DNA of 64,000 bases from S34-282 sp034422075 (GCA_034422075.1 DAOUJX010000058.1:38189-102188), one strand, 5' to 3'. Positions 44,453 to 55,542 are shown, counted from the first letter of the stretch. Translations and numbers: made by a program. The notes: generated from the letters alone by a model not told the origin.

Positions 44453-45778
44453 ATGACGCTAAGCGCAGAGGAAATGAGGCTGATGAATGGCCCGGCGTCG
44501 CCGCTGACCAAGCAGGCGAACGAGCTGATATGCCGCACCGGGCCCGGGACGCCGATGGGCGATACCGTGCGCCGCTACTGGGTGCCTGCGCTCCTCTCGA
44601 CGGAGTTGCCCGAACCCGACTGCCCGCCCGTAGAGGTAAAGCTGCTGGGCGAGGATTTGGTCGCGTTCCGTGCAACGAGCGGCCGGGTAGGGCTGGTGCA
44701 GTGGTGGTGTCCGCATCGCGGCACGCCGCTATGGATGGGGCGCAACGAAGAGGAAGGGCTGCGCTGCCTCTACCACGGCTGGAAGTACGACGTGGACGGT
44801 AACTGCGTCGACCAGATGAACGAGCCTCAGGAGGCGCAGTACAAGGACAAGATCGACCTCATTGCGTACCCGACGGTCGAGATGGGCGACATCATCTGGG
44901 CATACATGGGCCCACCCGACAAGCGCCCGCCCGAGCCCAAGTTCGAGTTCACGCAGGTGCCCCAATCACACCGCATGGTGTCGAAGGTGATACAGGAGTG
45001 CAACTGGGTACAGGCGGTTGAGGGGGGCATCGACCCCGCCCATGCGCGCGCGCTCCACGGCGCAATCAAGGACGGCGTGGAGGGCGGCTGGGGCCTGGCT
45101 CCGAGCTCCCCCTTCATGCTTGCCTCGGCCGGGCGGTACTACGTCGATCACACCGACTACGGCCATCGCTTCTGGGAAGTGTGCAAGATGCAGAACGGCG
45201 ACCAACACGTCATGGCGCACCATTTCGTGATGCCGTGGACGCAGATTCGCGCCAACGTCACCGGCGACCACATGGTGCCGGGCCACTTCTACGTGCCCAT
45301 GGACGACGACAACTGCATGGTGTGGAACTGGATCTACAGCATCGATGGAGAGGCGCTGACGGAGGGGACGCGCTGGTACGAGGACAACGCCAGCGGCAAC
45401 GGCCCGGCGCACGTCGACCAGACCACGTTCCGCTCGTACCCCAACAGGGACAACAAGTGGGGCATGGACCGCGAGGCGCAGCGCACCATCTCCTTCTCCG
45501 GCGTCAAGGGCATCAACGTCCAGGACCGCCTGGTGCAAGAGGCTGTCGGCCCGATCGTAGACCGCAGCCGTGAGAACCTGGGCCAGTCCGATCTGCCCAT
45601 CATCGGCGTTCGCAAGAAGCTCATGGAGGGCGTGGCGCTCGTTGCCGACGAGGCCGACCCCGCCGGGGTCGGCACCAGCTACTACGAACTACGCGCGTTT
45701 GAGAAGGTCTATCCTGCAGAGGTCGACTGGAAGGCAGAGACCCTCAAACTCATGCACCCCGAGACCATTGGAAGCTAG
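44453..45778 (+). CDS. Phthalate-dioxygenase-like Rieske oxygenase, tandem copy 3
   Basis: 441 residues, one base after the copy 2 stop, with GGAGGA as ribosome site. Rieske ligands and the iron site (EGGIDPAHARALH, VQDRLVQE) are intact. The substrate region (AIKDGVEGGWGLAPSS) is again different. It is followed by an ABC binding protein at 45812, so the oxygenases and a transporter may be expressed together. Confidence 0.92.
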   Translation: MTLSAEEMRLMNGPASPLTKQANELICRTGPGTPMGDTVRRYWVPALLSTELPEPDCPPVEVKLLGEDLVAFRATSGRVGLVQWWCPHRGTPLWMGRNEEEGLRCLYHGWKYDVDGNCVDQMNEPQEAQYKDKIDLIAYPTVEMGDIIWAYMGPPDKRPPEPKFEFTQVPQSHRMVSKVIQECNWVQAVEGGIDPAHARALHGAIKDGVEGGWGLAPSSPFMLASAGRYYVDHTDYGHRFWEVCKMQNGDQHVMAHHFVMPWTQIRANVTGDHMVPGHFYVPMDDDNCMVWNWIYSIDGEALTEGTRWYEDNASGNGPAHVDQTTFRSYPNRDNKWGMDREAQRTISFSGVKGINVQDRLVQEAVGPIVDRSRENLGQSDLPIIGVRKKLMEGVALVADEADPAGVGTSYYELRAFEKVYPAEVDWKAETLKLMHPETIGS

Positions 45779-45811
45779 TTGCACTGCAACAGAACAGGGA
45801 GGAATTACGAA

Positions 45812-47086
45812 ATGAAACGGATTTGGAAACGCACGACATTGCTACTAGGGGCGCTGGCGGTGATTGCGCTGGTGGCTGCCGCCTGTGGCGATGACCCAAC
45901 GCCGACGCCGACATCCGCGCCGGCTCCTGCGCCAACGGCAACGCCGACCTCAGCCCCGGCACCCGAACCGACGGCGCCGACGGGGAGCCAGCCGGCGAAC
46001 ACCCCGACGCCTCGGCCTGCCAACACTCCGACACCCCAACAGTCGGAGTATGACCGTGTCCTCGCAGCGGCGCTAGAAGAAGGCGTCGTGAGCATCATCG
46101 GACACGAGTCGGAGCTGCGGCAGGCAATCCTCGTGGACCAGTTCGAGGCGCGCTTCCCGGGCATCAGGGTCGAGTACCTCGGCCTGCCTGGCGGTGAGGC
46201 GGACGCCCGGTGTGAGGCGGAGTGGGCGGCAGACGCATTCAACTACGACGTCATCATGGCGCGCTGCACCAACTTCGCGTTCGACATTGCTGATGAGGGC
46301 GGCCTGCAACGCATCAGGGACAACATCCTGCTGCCCAACCTTCTTGAAGAGCAGCTCTGGGTCGGAGGCTTCGATGAGTCGTTCCTGGACACGCAGGACG
46401 AGTACATCTTCAGCTTCGGCGCGTTCTCGCTCTCCATCACGTGGCAGCGGACGGACCTGCTGCCGCAGGACGAGATCACGCGCATCGGCCAACTGCTCGA
46501 CCCCAAGTACTCGGGCAAGATTGGATTCGCCGACCCGCGGGAGAGCTTCCTGTCCAACTACCAGACCGCGTTCATTTACGAGGACTCGGGTGAGGATGGG
46601 CTGCGTACGCTCTTCGAGGACAACGGTGCGCGCATCTTCGGCACCGGTGACCAGCTCATCGACACGATGGTGCGCACCGACGAGCTGTGGCTCGCTGTAG
46701 GCTTCCCCGACCACCGGCTCAAGTCCTTCCAGGACGCGGGCCTCGAGGCGGCCAACAACATCGAGCCGACCCGGTTCGAGGACGCTTGCTGGATGGGGCG
46801 GACGAACGGCTTCATCGCCATTCCGACGAATAACCCGCATCCAAACGCGACCAAGATCTGGGCGAACTGGGTCCTCAGCCAGGAGGCGCAGGAGATCTGG
46901 TCGTTCGAGTCGGGTGAGGCTTCGGCGCGAACCGACGTTCCTCCCGGCACCTCCGGCCGCTACCCCGACCCCGCGATCTGCGGCAACTGGAAGAACTTCC
47001 AGACCGAGGAGTTCATGGTCAGCGAGCGGTTGCTGAACCCGACGGCTGACGCGGTGAGCCGCATTCTCAGCGAGCTGGGCAGGTAG
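45812..47086 (+). CDS. ABC transporter binding lipoprotein, iron(III)/sulfonate-type family
   Basis: 424 residues, start at the ATG behind GGGAGG. A lipobox (VIALVAAACG) is followed by a Pro/Thr-rich linker (TPTPTSAPAPAPT). The mature domain has the extracellular type 2 solute-binding fold (IIGHESELRQAILVDQFEARFPGI, LLDPKYSGKIGFADPRES, NNPHPNATKIWANWVLS), as in AfuA/FbpA proteins. It presents a substrate to the ATPase and permease that follow. The substrate is unknown; next to oxygenase genes, an aromatic acid or an iron complex is plausible. Confidence 0.88.
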   Translation: MKRIWKRTTLLLGALAVIALVAAACGDDPTPTPTSAPAPAPTATPTSAPAPEPTAPTGSQPANTPTPRPANTPTPQQSEYDRVLAAALEEGVVSIIGHESELRQAILVDQFEARFPGIRVEYLGLPGGEADARCEAEWAADAFNYDVIMARCTNFAFDIADEGGLQRIRDNILLPNLLEEQLWVGGFDESFLDTQDEYIFSFGAFSLSITWQRTDLLPQDEITRIGQLLDPKYSGKIGFADPRESFLSNYQTAFIYEDSGEDGLRTLFEDNGARIFGTGDQLIDTMVRTDELWLAVGFPDHRLKSFQDAGLEAANNIEPTRFEDACWMGRTNGFIAIPTNNPHPNATKIWANWVLSQEAQEIWSFESGEASARTDVPPGTSGRYPDPAICGNWKNFQTEEFMVSERLLNPTADAVSRILSELGR

Positions 47087-47110
47087 GCAGCGTCCGTCTG
47101 GACAACATAC

Positions 47111-47150
47111 GGCCACCCGCGGCGGGGCATATCCTCCGCCGCGGGTGGCC
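47111..47150 (+). terminator. Strong intercistronic hairpin after the binding-protein gene
   Basis: Perfect 15 bp stem GGCCACCCGCGGCGG with its complement, 10-base loop. It lies 24 bases after the binding-protein stop and 16 bases before the ATPase start, with no T-tract. It more likely stabilises or attenuates than fully terminates, giving more binding protein than ATPase. Confidence 0.7.
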
Positions 47151-47165
47151 AAAGGATGACTCCTC

Positions 47166-48322
<1,157 letters not shown>

Positions 48323-48335
<13 letters not shown>

Positions 48336-50056
48336 CAGAGCGCCTGCGGCCCGCGTCGCTGTCGTTCGGCATCGAGGCGAAGACCGTCTTGCAGGTGCTC
48401 CTGCTCCTCAGCCTGGCGGCCATCGTCCTCTATCCGATATACCTGCTGCTGCAGTACAGCTTCAACGAGGGCAGGCCGGGGGAGACGGCCGAGTACACGC
48501 TCGAGAACTGGCGCTTTGCGTTCTCGAATCCGGGGATGCGCAAGGCGCTCATCAACACGGTGACGCTCCTGGTGACGCGGGAGGGCATCGCGCTCCTCAT
48601 CGCCATTCCGGCGGCGTGGATACTTGCTCGGACCGACCTGCCGCGCAAGGGGCTGCTCGAACTGGGTATGTGGGTCACCTTCTTCCTCCCTACGCTGCCG
48701 GTCACGATGGGCTGGATCCTGCTGCTCGACCCCAACTACGGGGTAATCAACACCTGGCTCGAGCGGTTGCCGTTCATCAACGAATCGCCGCTCAACATCT
48801 ATTCGTGGTGGGGCATCGTCTGGGTGCACCTCATGACGAGCTCCATCGCCTTCAAGGTGGTGATGCTTGCGCCCGCATTCCGCAACATCAACTCCGCGCT
48901 CGAAGAGTCGTCTCGCATGGCCGGCGAAAGCGCGATAGGCACCTTCCGCAAGGTGGTGCTCCCGCTGGCAATGCCCAGCATCATCGTCATCACCATGATT
49001 GCGCTCGTCATTTCGTTCCAGGCATTCGAGATCGAGCGGGTGCTCGGCTCGCTGCGCAACATCGAGGTGTTCAGCACGATGATCTTCCAGCTGCTTCGCC
49101 GCACGCCGGTCGACTTCGGGGCGGCGACGGCCCTGGCGGCAGTGGTCATCTTCGCGCTGATACCCCTCGCGCTCTTCCAGTACTGGTATGTGGGCCGCCG
49201 CCGCTACACGACCGTAACGGGGCAGTTCCAGGCCAACCTCTTCCGGCTTGGCCGCTGGCGTTGGATCTTCTTCGGAATCTTCGCCGCCTACCTGGCCGCG
49301 TCCCTCATTCTCCCCTCGAGCTTCCTCTTCGTGGGAACCTTCATGAAGCTCTGGGGGTACTTCAGCGGCCTGCCCGAGCCTTGGACGGTAAGCCACTGGC
49401 AGGACGTGCTCACCGACAGCCATTTCCTGGGAGCCCTGCGCAGTACGCTGCTTGTTGGCTTCGGCTCCGCGCTGCTCGGCATCATCTGGTTCTCCATCAT
49501 CGCCTACGTCATCGTCCGCACCAACTTCCGCCTGCGGCTGGGGCTCGACTTCCTGTCGTGGCTGCCGTGGGCGCTCCCGGGCATCATCCTCGGCCTTGGC
49601 TTCCTGTGGATGGTGCTCGGCATTCCGATTCTCCGCCCGCTCCATTCGACGACGTTCGTGCTCATACTGATCGTGACGCTGGGTTCGATCACGGTCGGCA
49701 CGCAGATGTTCAAGGCCAACCTGCTCCAACTAGGGCAGGACATGGAGGAGGTCTCGCGCATCAGCGGTGGCTCGTGGTTCTATACCTACCGCCGTGTCCT
49801 TCTGCCCCTGATGATGCCAACCGTCATATCGGTGGGCCTGGTCACGTTCGTCTTCGCCGCTCGGGACGTAAGCCGTGTTGCGCTATTGGCCAGCAGCCAG
49901 AACCGGCCATTGGCCCTGCTCCAGCTTGACTACCTCACCAGCTACCAACTCGAGGCGGCCTCCGTCGTCGGCGTCATCATCATCCTGCTGACAACGGGCG
50001 TCGCGGTGGCCGCGCGGCTGCTTGGCCTGCGCATCGGCATCCAGACGGGCGCCTGA
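48323..50056 (+). CDS. ABC transporter permease with two fused BPD_transp domains
   Basis: 577 residues from the ATG at 48323, about 12 membrane helices. Two permease domains are fused, each with an EAA-type loop: SRMAGESAIGTFRKVVLPLAMP near 200 and SRISGGSWFYTYRRVLLPLMMP near 490. This is the FbpB/ThiP two-in-one layout. With the ATPase and binding protein it forms a complete importer. It ends 4 bases before the convergent hydratase gene stop. Confidence 0.93.
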
Positions 50057-50060
50057 CCGC

Positions 50061-50840
50061 CTAGGGGAACGACACGCTGACGACGCCGAGCGCGCCGTAG
50101 TCGGCGACCACCCGGTCACCCTTGGCCATGCGAAGTTGGCGTGTCAGCGACCCCGCCATCACGAGTTGCCCGGCGCCTACATGCTGCCCGAACGTGGCTA
50201 GCTTGTTGGCCAGCCACGTGATCGATCGGATGGGGTCTCCGAGTATGGCCTCGCCGGTGCCTTCCGCTGTGGGCTCCCCGTTCACTGCGACGGAGACGGT
50301 GACCTCCCGCAGGTCACCGATGTCCGCAAGCGCCGCTGGCTCGCCGATGACGATCGCCTTTTCCTGGGCGTTGTCGGCGAGGGCCAACTCGAGTTGCTTC
50401 GTGAAGTCGCCGCGCGTCTCCGGCGTCTCGATCGCCGGCCTGACGGCCCGGATGGCGGCCCGGGCTGTCTCGTCTGTCACGCCTGGGCCGACGAGGTCGT
50501 GCGCCATCTCGAAACACAGCTCGTGCTCCACCGCGGGGCCGGTGAGGCTATCGAAGGGCAGTGCTGCGCCCGACTGGAAGACGTCGCCGTCCAGGATGTT
50601 CCCGAAGCAAGGCTCGTGAACGCTGAACTGGCGCTGCATCACCTCGCTGGTGAGGCCCACCTTCCATCCCGCGACGGAACGGCCTGCGGCCAGCTTGCGC
50701 CGCATCACCTCCAACTGCACCTGATAGGCCTGGTCGAGCGATAGCCGTCCGTGCCACTCCTGCGGAAAGTGGACGCCCTCAGCCAGCCGGGCCCAGAAGG
50801 AGTCGGCTACCGATTGCAGGTCCCAGCCTTCGTCCGCCAT
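50061..50840 (-). CDS. 2-keto-4-pentenoate hydratase-like (MhpD-family) protein
   Basis: 259 residues. Blocks such as AGWKVGLTSEVMQRQF, PEVEHELCFEMAHDL in the form AVEHELCFEMA, and GDPIRSITWLANKLATFG match the 2-oxopent-4-enoate hydratase/FAH fold. It hydrates the dienol left after ring cleavage and hydrolysis. It completes the lower meta-cleavage steps with the dioxygenase at 40614 and the hydrolase at 21736. Start may be the ATG at 50840 or a GTG at 50849. Confidence 0.85.
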   Translation of the reverse strand: MADEGWDLQSVADSFWARLAEGVHFPQEWHGRLSLDQAYQVQLEVMRRKLAAGRSVAGWKVGLTSEVMQRQFSVHEPCFGNILDGDVFQSGAALPFDSLTGPAVEHELCFEMAHDLVGPGVTDETARAAIRAVRPAIETPETRGDFTKQLELALADNAQEKAIVIGEPAALADIGDLREVTVSVAVNGEPTAEGTGEAILGDPIRSITWLANKLATFGQHVGAGQLVMAGSLTRQLRMAKGDRVVADYGALGVVSVSFP

Positions 50841-50869
50841 CAGCTCCACCGTACCTGGGCGCCCGCCGT

Positions 50870-51097
50870 CTATAGGCCGCGGTCGTCCGCCGGCTGCGGC
50901 CGTTCCCTCGTGGCGGGTGCGACCAGGGGGACGAAGAACTCGTGGTTGAGTCGCGTCAACGCCTCGAGCTCCAGCGGGTCGAGGTAGATTTCGTCGTCTG
51001 AGCCGAGGTCCTTGATGTGCAAGCGCGAGCCGTTGGCGGAATCGTCGAGGCGCACCTCCACCATCGCGAACTCGCTTTGCACGATGAACGGTTCCAT
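50870..51097 (-). CDS. Small hypothetical protein
   Basis: 75 residues, start at the ATG preceded by GGAGG. It begins EPFIVQSEFAMVEVRLDDS and is acidic with a beta-strand pattern (DEIYLDPLELEALTRLN). No membrane span and no family recognised. It lies upstream of the hydratase gene on the same strand. Confidence 0.6.
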   Translation of the reverse strand: MEPFIVQSEFAMVEVRLDDSANGSRLHIKDLGSDDEIYLDPLELEALTRLNHEFFVPLVAPATRERPQPADDRGL

Positions 51098-51181
51098 CGG
51101 CGGTGCCTCCGGTCGATCGACAAGTGATGAGATGGGCCGCACCTTATCCCACCCCACCACCGACCGCTAGCCGTGCGTCCG

Positions 51182-52153
51182 CTACAGCACCACCAGCAGC
51201 GAGCCGGCAATGGAGATGAAGATGCCGGCCAGCACGCGCGGCTCAAAGCTCTCGATCTGCCGGTTGAGGACGTACGAAACGGGGAGCAGCAGAAAGCTGC
51301 CTGCGCGCATCAGCGGCAGCACGACCGTCACCGGCGCCACGCTGAACGCCAGGTAGCGGAACATCTGCGCCATCACGACGCTCACGGCGCTGAGCAGGAA
51401 CCATCTGCTCGTTCCCGCGTCGATGCGGTGGAGGTTTGCCCGCACTATGGGCAACGCCAACAGAGGCAGCAGCACGGCCGCTGCCGCCGAGTAGGCAACC
51501 AGCGAGCCGAGTACACCGAGCCCCGAGTCGGCCAGGGCTGAGCGAATGAGCAGCGGACTGATTGCCCAGGATGCGGCGTTGAGCAGCCCGAACACGTAGC
51601 CCTCCACGTAGCGGGGTGAGGGCTCGGGTGTTGCCTCCTGCTCTGCGCTGACTGCGGTGCCTGGGCCGGAGCCACCTGCCTGCGCCCCATGGGTCCGCGT
51701 GGCCCGTTGCGGCCGTGCGGGAACAGAGGATTGGCGGCGGAAAACGATAGCTGGCCCGACGAGAATGAGGCCTATGCCTGCCCACATCAACAGCGTTACC
51801 TCTTCGCTTAGCAGAACGACGGCAAGCAGGATGGAGAAGGGGACGTTGGCCCCGACGATGGTGCGATTGCGGTTCGCCCCAAGCGCTCCGATGCCTCTGT
51901 GGTTGCAGTACCGGCCGATGATGAAGTGGTTGACACCCGCTGCCGCAAGCAGCAGGTACGAACGGGCATCAAGCTCGCTTGTGCGGAAGAGCTGTGTCGA
52001 AGCGACCGCGCTCACGACGAGGAGCGGTACGCCGATGAGCACGCTGGTATAGACCCCCTGCAGCGCCGAGCCGCGGAGCATCCCGCGCCTTACGCTTGCC
52101 TGGTTCAGCGCAAAGCTCATCTCCGAGAGCAGGGCGTAGACGACTGCGATCAT
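51182..52153 (-). CDS. EamA/DMT-superfamily transporter, tandem copy A
   Basis: 323 residues, about ten membrane helices in two halves, with a long Pro/Ala-rich linker (about 150-185). The N-terminal half has ALNQASVRRGMLRG and NRNRTIVGANVPFSILLAV, the C-terminal half PLLIRSALADSGLGVLGSLVAY and PVSYVLNRQIESFEPRVL. It is a small-metabolite exporter/importer of unknown substrate. It lies beside a nearly identical paralogue of exactly the same length. Confidence 0.85.
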   Translation of the reverse strand: MIAVVYALLSEMSFALNQASVRRGMLRGSALQGVYTSVLIGVPLLVVSAVASTQLFRTSELDARSYLLLAAAGVNHFIIGRYCNHRGIGALGANRNRTIVGANVPFSILLAVVLLSEEVTLLMWAGIGLILVGPAIVFRRQSSVPARPQRATRTHGAQAGGSGPGTAVSAEQEATPEPSPRYVEGYVFGLLNAASWAISPLLIRSALADSGLGVLGSLVAYSAAAAVLLPLLALPIVRANLHRIDAGTSRWFLLSAVSVVMAQMFRYLAFSVAPVTVVLPLMRAGSFLLLPVSYVLNRQIESFEPRVLAGIFISIAGSLLVVL

Positions 52154-52275
52154 GTGCTGCCTCGCAGCGCGCGCCGCACGCTGTCTGCGCGCGCTACCGT
52201 GCCAGTACCGCCACGATGCTTGGAGACTTCGCGCACCCAATCCTACCCAACCAAGGACCCAGAGCCGCGCGTCCG

Positions 52276-53247
52276 CTAGAGCACCACCAGCAGCGAACCG
52301 GTGATGGAGATGAAGATGCCGACCAGCACGCGCGGCTCGAAGCTCTCAATGCGCCGGTTGAAGACGTACGATACGGGAAGCAGCAGCACGCTGCCCGCGC
52401 GCATCAGCGGCAGCACGACCGTCACCGGCGCGACGCTAAGCGCAAGGTAGCGGAACATCTGCGCCAGCACCACGCTTACCGCACTGACCATGAACCACCG
52501 GCTCGTCACTGCGTCGATGCGGTGCAGGTTTGCCCGAACCATGGGCAGCGCGAGGAGCGGCACCAGTACGACCGATGCCGCCGAGTAGGCGACCAACGAG
52601 CCCAATACGCCCAGCCCCGACCCGCCTAGCGCCGAGCGAACGAGCAAGGGGCTTATCCCGAACGATATGGCGTTGAGAAGCCCGAATGCGTAGCCCTCCA
52701 CGAAGCGAGGGGGAGGAGCCTCCGGCTCTGCTCCCTGTACCGCGCCAGCTGCGGGTGCTTCAGCGGATGCTCCCGCCGCCGTGTGGACACTCTGTGGAGA
52801 GGTACGCGGCTGCGCCGCGGGCGACTGGCGACGGAACACGATAGCCGGCCCCGCCAGGATGAGGGCCATGCCGACCCACATCCACCGCGTCACCTCTTCG
52901 CCCAGCAACACGACTGCGAGCAGGATGGAGAAGGGCACATTGGCACCGACGATCGTGCGGTTGCGATTCGCACCGACCGCTCCAATAGCCCGGTGATTGC
53001 AGTAGCGACCGATGATGAAGTGGTTGACGCCTACGGCAACCAGCAACAGGTACGAGCGAGGCTCGAGGTCGCCCGCGCGAAAGAGCTGCGTCGAGACGGC
53101 CGCGCTGATGATGAGGACCGGTACGCCAATCCAAATGCTGATGTAGACGCCTTGCAACGCCGATCCGCGCAGCATTCCCCGCCGCACGCCCGCCTGGTTC
53201 ATGGCGAAGGACATGCTGGAGAGCAAGACGTAGACGACTGCCAGCAT
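52276..53247 (-). CDS. EamA/DMT-superfamily transporter, tandem copy B
   Basis: 323 residues, equal in length to copy A and largely identical along both transmembrane halves. The linker (about 150-180) differs most. The order and strand match copy A, so this is a head-to-tail duplication. The divergent gene at 53395 encodes an orphan binding protein with no obvious link. Confidence 0.85.
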   Translation of the reverse strand: MLAVVYVLLSSMSFAMNQAGVRRGMLRGSALQGVYISIWIGVPVLIISAAVSTQLFRAGDLEPRSYLLLVAVGVNHFIIGRYCNHRAIGAVGANRNRTIVGANVPFSILLAVVLLGEEVTRWMWVGMALILAGPAIVFRRQSPAAQPRTSPQSVHTAAGASAEAPAAGAVQGAEPEAPPPRFVEGYAFGLLNAISFGISPLLVRSALGGSGLGVLGSLVAYSAASVVLVPLLALPMVRANLHRIDAVTSRWFMVSAVSVVLAQMFRYLALSVAPVTVVLPLMRAGSVLLLPVSYVFNRRIESFEPRVLVGIFISITGSLLVVL

Positions 53248-53394
53248 ACGCTGCCTCGTAGCGCGCTGTGTGCGCGCTGCTGCACCTCGTCAGCTTCGCC
53301 ATTATCCGCAAAAGCGTTCCGCCTTCATACACTCTCATGTACCCTCTTGACATCGTCGTCAGCTAGACGAAGCCGCCGAGCCGATAGTGCACCA

Positions 53395-54624
53395 ATGAAG
53401 CCATACGCGGTCCTGTTGATGGTCGTGACAGCCCTGATTGTGGCTGGCACAGGCTGCGGTGACGATTCGGGGGAGTCCTCCACGACCCCGCTGAAGATTG
53501 GTTTGCTGCTCAACTTCACCGGGTCCCCCGAAGCCTCTTCGGACCGACAGCGAGCGTTCGACCTTGCCATACAGCACGTCAACGAGGGCGGGGGAGTGCT
53601 TGGGATGCAGGTGGAGAGCGCCGTTGCCGATGCCACAGGCGATCCCTCCGCTGCGGTGGAAGCGGCGCGGCGGCTTGTGGAGGTAGAGGGGGTCCATGCG
53701 ATCGTCGGCCCCAACGCCAGTTCGGCGGCACTGCCTATTTCGGAGGGCGTTTCCGGGCCGCTCCGCATCCCCACCATCAGCCCCTCGTCCACGTCACCCT
53801 ACCTAACCGAGGCCGACGATGCCGGCTACTTTTTCCGTACGGCGCTCTCGGATGCCATCCAGGGCCCTGTCCTCGCCGGCCTGGCTGAAAGTCGCGGCTT
53901 CGACAGCGTTGGACTGATCTACCAGGACGACGCTTACGGCCGGGGGCTGGCGGACGCCTTCGAGGCGTCGTGGGACGGGACCTTGCGGCGCGTCTCCATT
54001 GATAGGACTCAAACCGACTACCTCTCGGAGCTGACCCAGACCGCCGAACGGGGCGCGCAGGCTCTCGTCGTCGTCACCTTCGAGGCTCAGGCAGCGGCCA
54101 TGGTGGGCCAGGCCATCGATGAGGGGGTCTACGACCAATTCGTGTTTGCCGATGCGGCCAAGAGGCTTAGCCTTGTCAGGCAGCTCGGGGGCGATAGGTT
54201 AGGGGGCATGTATGGCACGGGGGGCGCATCCGCTCCCGGCAACGCCGCCACCGCCGATTGGGAGGCCGCCTTCATTGCCGAGTACGGTGAACTGCCGGTC
54301 CTCGCCTACGTCAAAGAGACCTACGATGCGACGCTCGCCCTCGCCCTTGCCGCCCAAGCGGCGGGTAGCCTCGACGGCGCCGCCGTACGCGACCAGCTGC
54401 ACGAGATCGCAAGGCCGCCCGGGCAGACGGTCTTGGCCACCCCGGGAGGGGTCGCCGACGGCCTTGCGCTGCTTGCTGAACGGAAGCAGATCGACCTTGA
54501 CGGCGCCGCCAACACGCTGGACTGGGACGAAAACGGAGACCTCCTCAGAGGCCACATAGGCATCTGGCGGTTCACCATGGACGAGCGCATAGAGGAGCAA
54601 GAGGTGGTGCTCGTCGAGAAGTAG
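53395..54624 (+). CDS. Leu/Ile/Val-type ABC binding lipoprotein (orphan)
   Basis: 409 residues. The signal peptide has the lipobox IVAGTGC. The mature protein has the two-domain periplasmic type 1 fold: LKIGLLLNFTGSPEASSDRQR, AFDLAIQHVNEGGGVLGM and AIVGPNASSAALP. It binds a small ligand, classically a branched-chain amino acid or an aromatic acid. No livHMGF permease or ATPase is adjacent, so it either works with a distant transporter or serves in sensing. Confidence 0.88.
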   Translation: MKPYAVLLMVVTALIVAGTGCGDDSGESSTTPLKIGLLLNFTGSPEASSDRQRAFDLAIQHVNEGGGVLGMQVESAVADATGDPSAAVEAARRLVEVEGVHAIVGPNASSAALPISEGVSGPLRIPTISPSSTSPYLTEADDAGYFFRTALSDAIQGPVLAGLAESRGFDSVGLIYQDDAYGRGLADAFEASWDGTLRRVSIDRTQTDYLSELTQTAERGAQALVVVTFEAQAAAMVGQAIDEGVYDQFVFADAAKRLSLVRQLGGDRLGGMYGTGGASAPGNAATADWEAAFIAEYGELPVLAYVKETYDATLALALAAQAAGSLDGAAVRDQLHEIARPPGQTVLATPGGVADGLALLAERKQIDLDGAANTLDWDENGDLLRGHIGIWRFTMDERIEEQEVVLVEK

Positions 54625-54739
54625 CGACCGGTGATGCCCTAAGCATCCCTCGTGCAGCGATATGGTGAAGAAAACTACTGGGGCGCCAGTCCTCCGGGGT
54701 GCTAGCATGGAAGCAACCACTCACAAGAGGGCGCACCGC

Positions 54740-55510
54740 ATGCAAGCCTCCACCAGTTTCCGCCGTTCTCGCCTGCTCTGGGCGACCACCCCTCTGCTAG
54801 TGCTGCTTGGGTTCTTGGCGCTTGCGAGTGCGTGCGGCTCAGATCCTACGCCGACTCCGACGCCTACGCCCACGCCCACACCGACAGCTACGCCGACCCC
54901 ACTTCCTCCGACTCCCACCCCGCCCCCGGCGCCCTCCGTCCCCTTCGACCAGTTCGAGATCATGCCGACGACGACCGTGGGCGAACTGGTCGCCTACCTT
55001 TCCGAGGAGGAGGTTTCCTGCCTGCGCAGCACCATCGGGGAGGGAATCTTCAACTCCATCCAGGGCATCACCTTCTCGGCCCTTCCCCCTGGCACGGCAG
55101 ACTTCCCGGTGGATTGCCTATCGCCTGAGAGCGTCATCAACATGCAGATCGCCTTCATGTCGGCTGAAGCGGGAGGGTTGAGCGTCGAGACGCGCGGCTG
55201 CATCAAGGCCATTGCCCTCGAGAACCCGGCCGTGTTCGGCATCGGCGAGCCCCCGGCCAACCCCGGGGCCGCGGTTGGGGCGGCAATACAGATGCAGCTC
55301 TGCCTGAACGATGAGGAAGCCGTCGCGCTCGGAGCCTCCTCCGGTGAAGAGCTCCCACCTCCGTCCGTCATGCGCTGCGTCGAGGAGCAGATCGGAGACA
55401 TCGAAGACCTCATCGCCATCTTCTCTGGCGAAGAACCGGACCAAGAGGCGATGCTCGGTCTGATGGCTGCGGCCATAGAATGCGGTCTCGAGTTCCAGCC
55501 GCCCAACTAG
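54740..55510 (+). CDS. Secreted lipoprotein with PT linker, unknown function
   Basis: 256 residues from the ATG at 54740; earlier in-frame ATGs at 54662 and 54707 give an unlikely long n-region. The signal is basic, then hydrophobic, with a lipobox LASACG. A Thr/Pro repeat linker (TPTPTPTPTP) follows. The mature part contains several cysteines (SCLRST, VDCLSPES, RGCIKA, LCLNDEE, RCVEEQ), which suggest disulphides. No family recognised. Confidence 0.65.
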   Translation: MQASTSFRRSRLLWATTPLLVLLGFLALASACGSDPTPTPTPTPTPTPTATPTPLPPTPTPPPAPSVPFDQFEIMPTTTVGELVAYLSEEEVSCLRSTIGEGIFNSIQGITFSALPPGTADFPVDCLSPESVINMQIAFMSAEAGGLSVETRGCIKAIALENPAVFGIGEPPANPGAAVGAAIQMQLCLNDEEAVALGASSGEELPPPSVMRCVEEQIGDIEDLIAIFSGEEPDQEAMLGLMAAAIECGLEFQPPN

Positions 55511-55542
55511 GCATCTGGAGGCATCGACAACAAGGCAATGGG

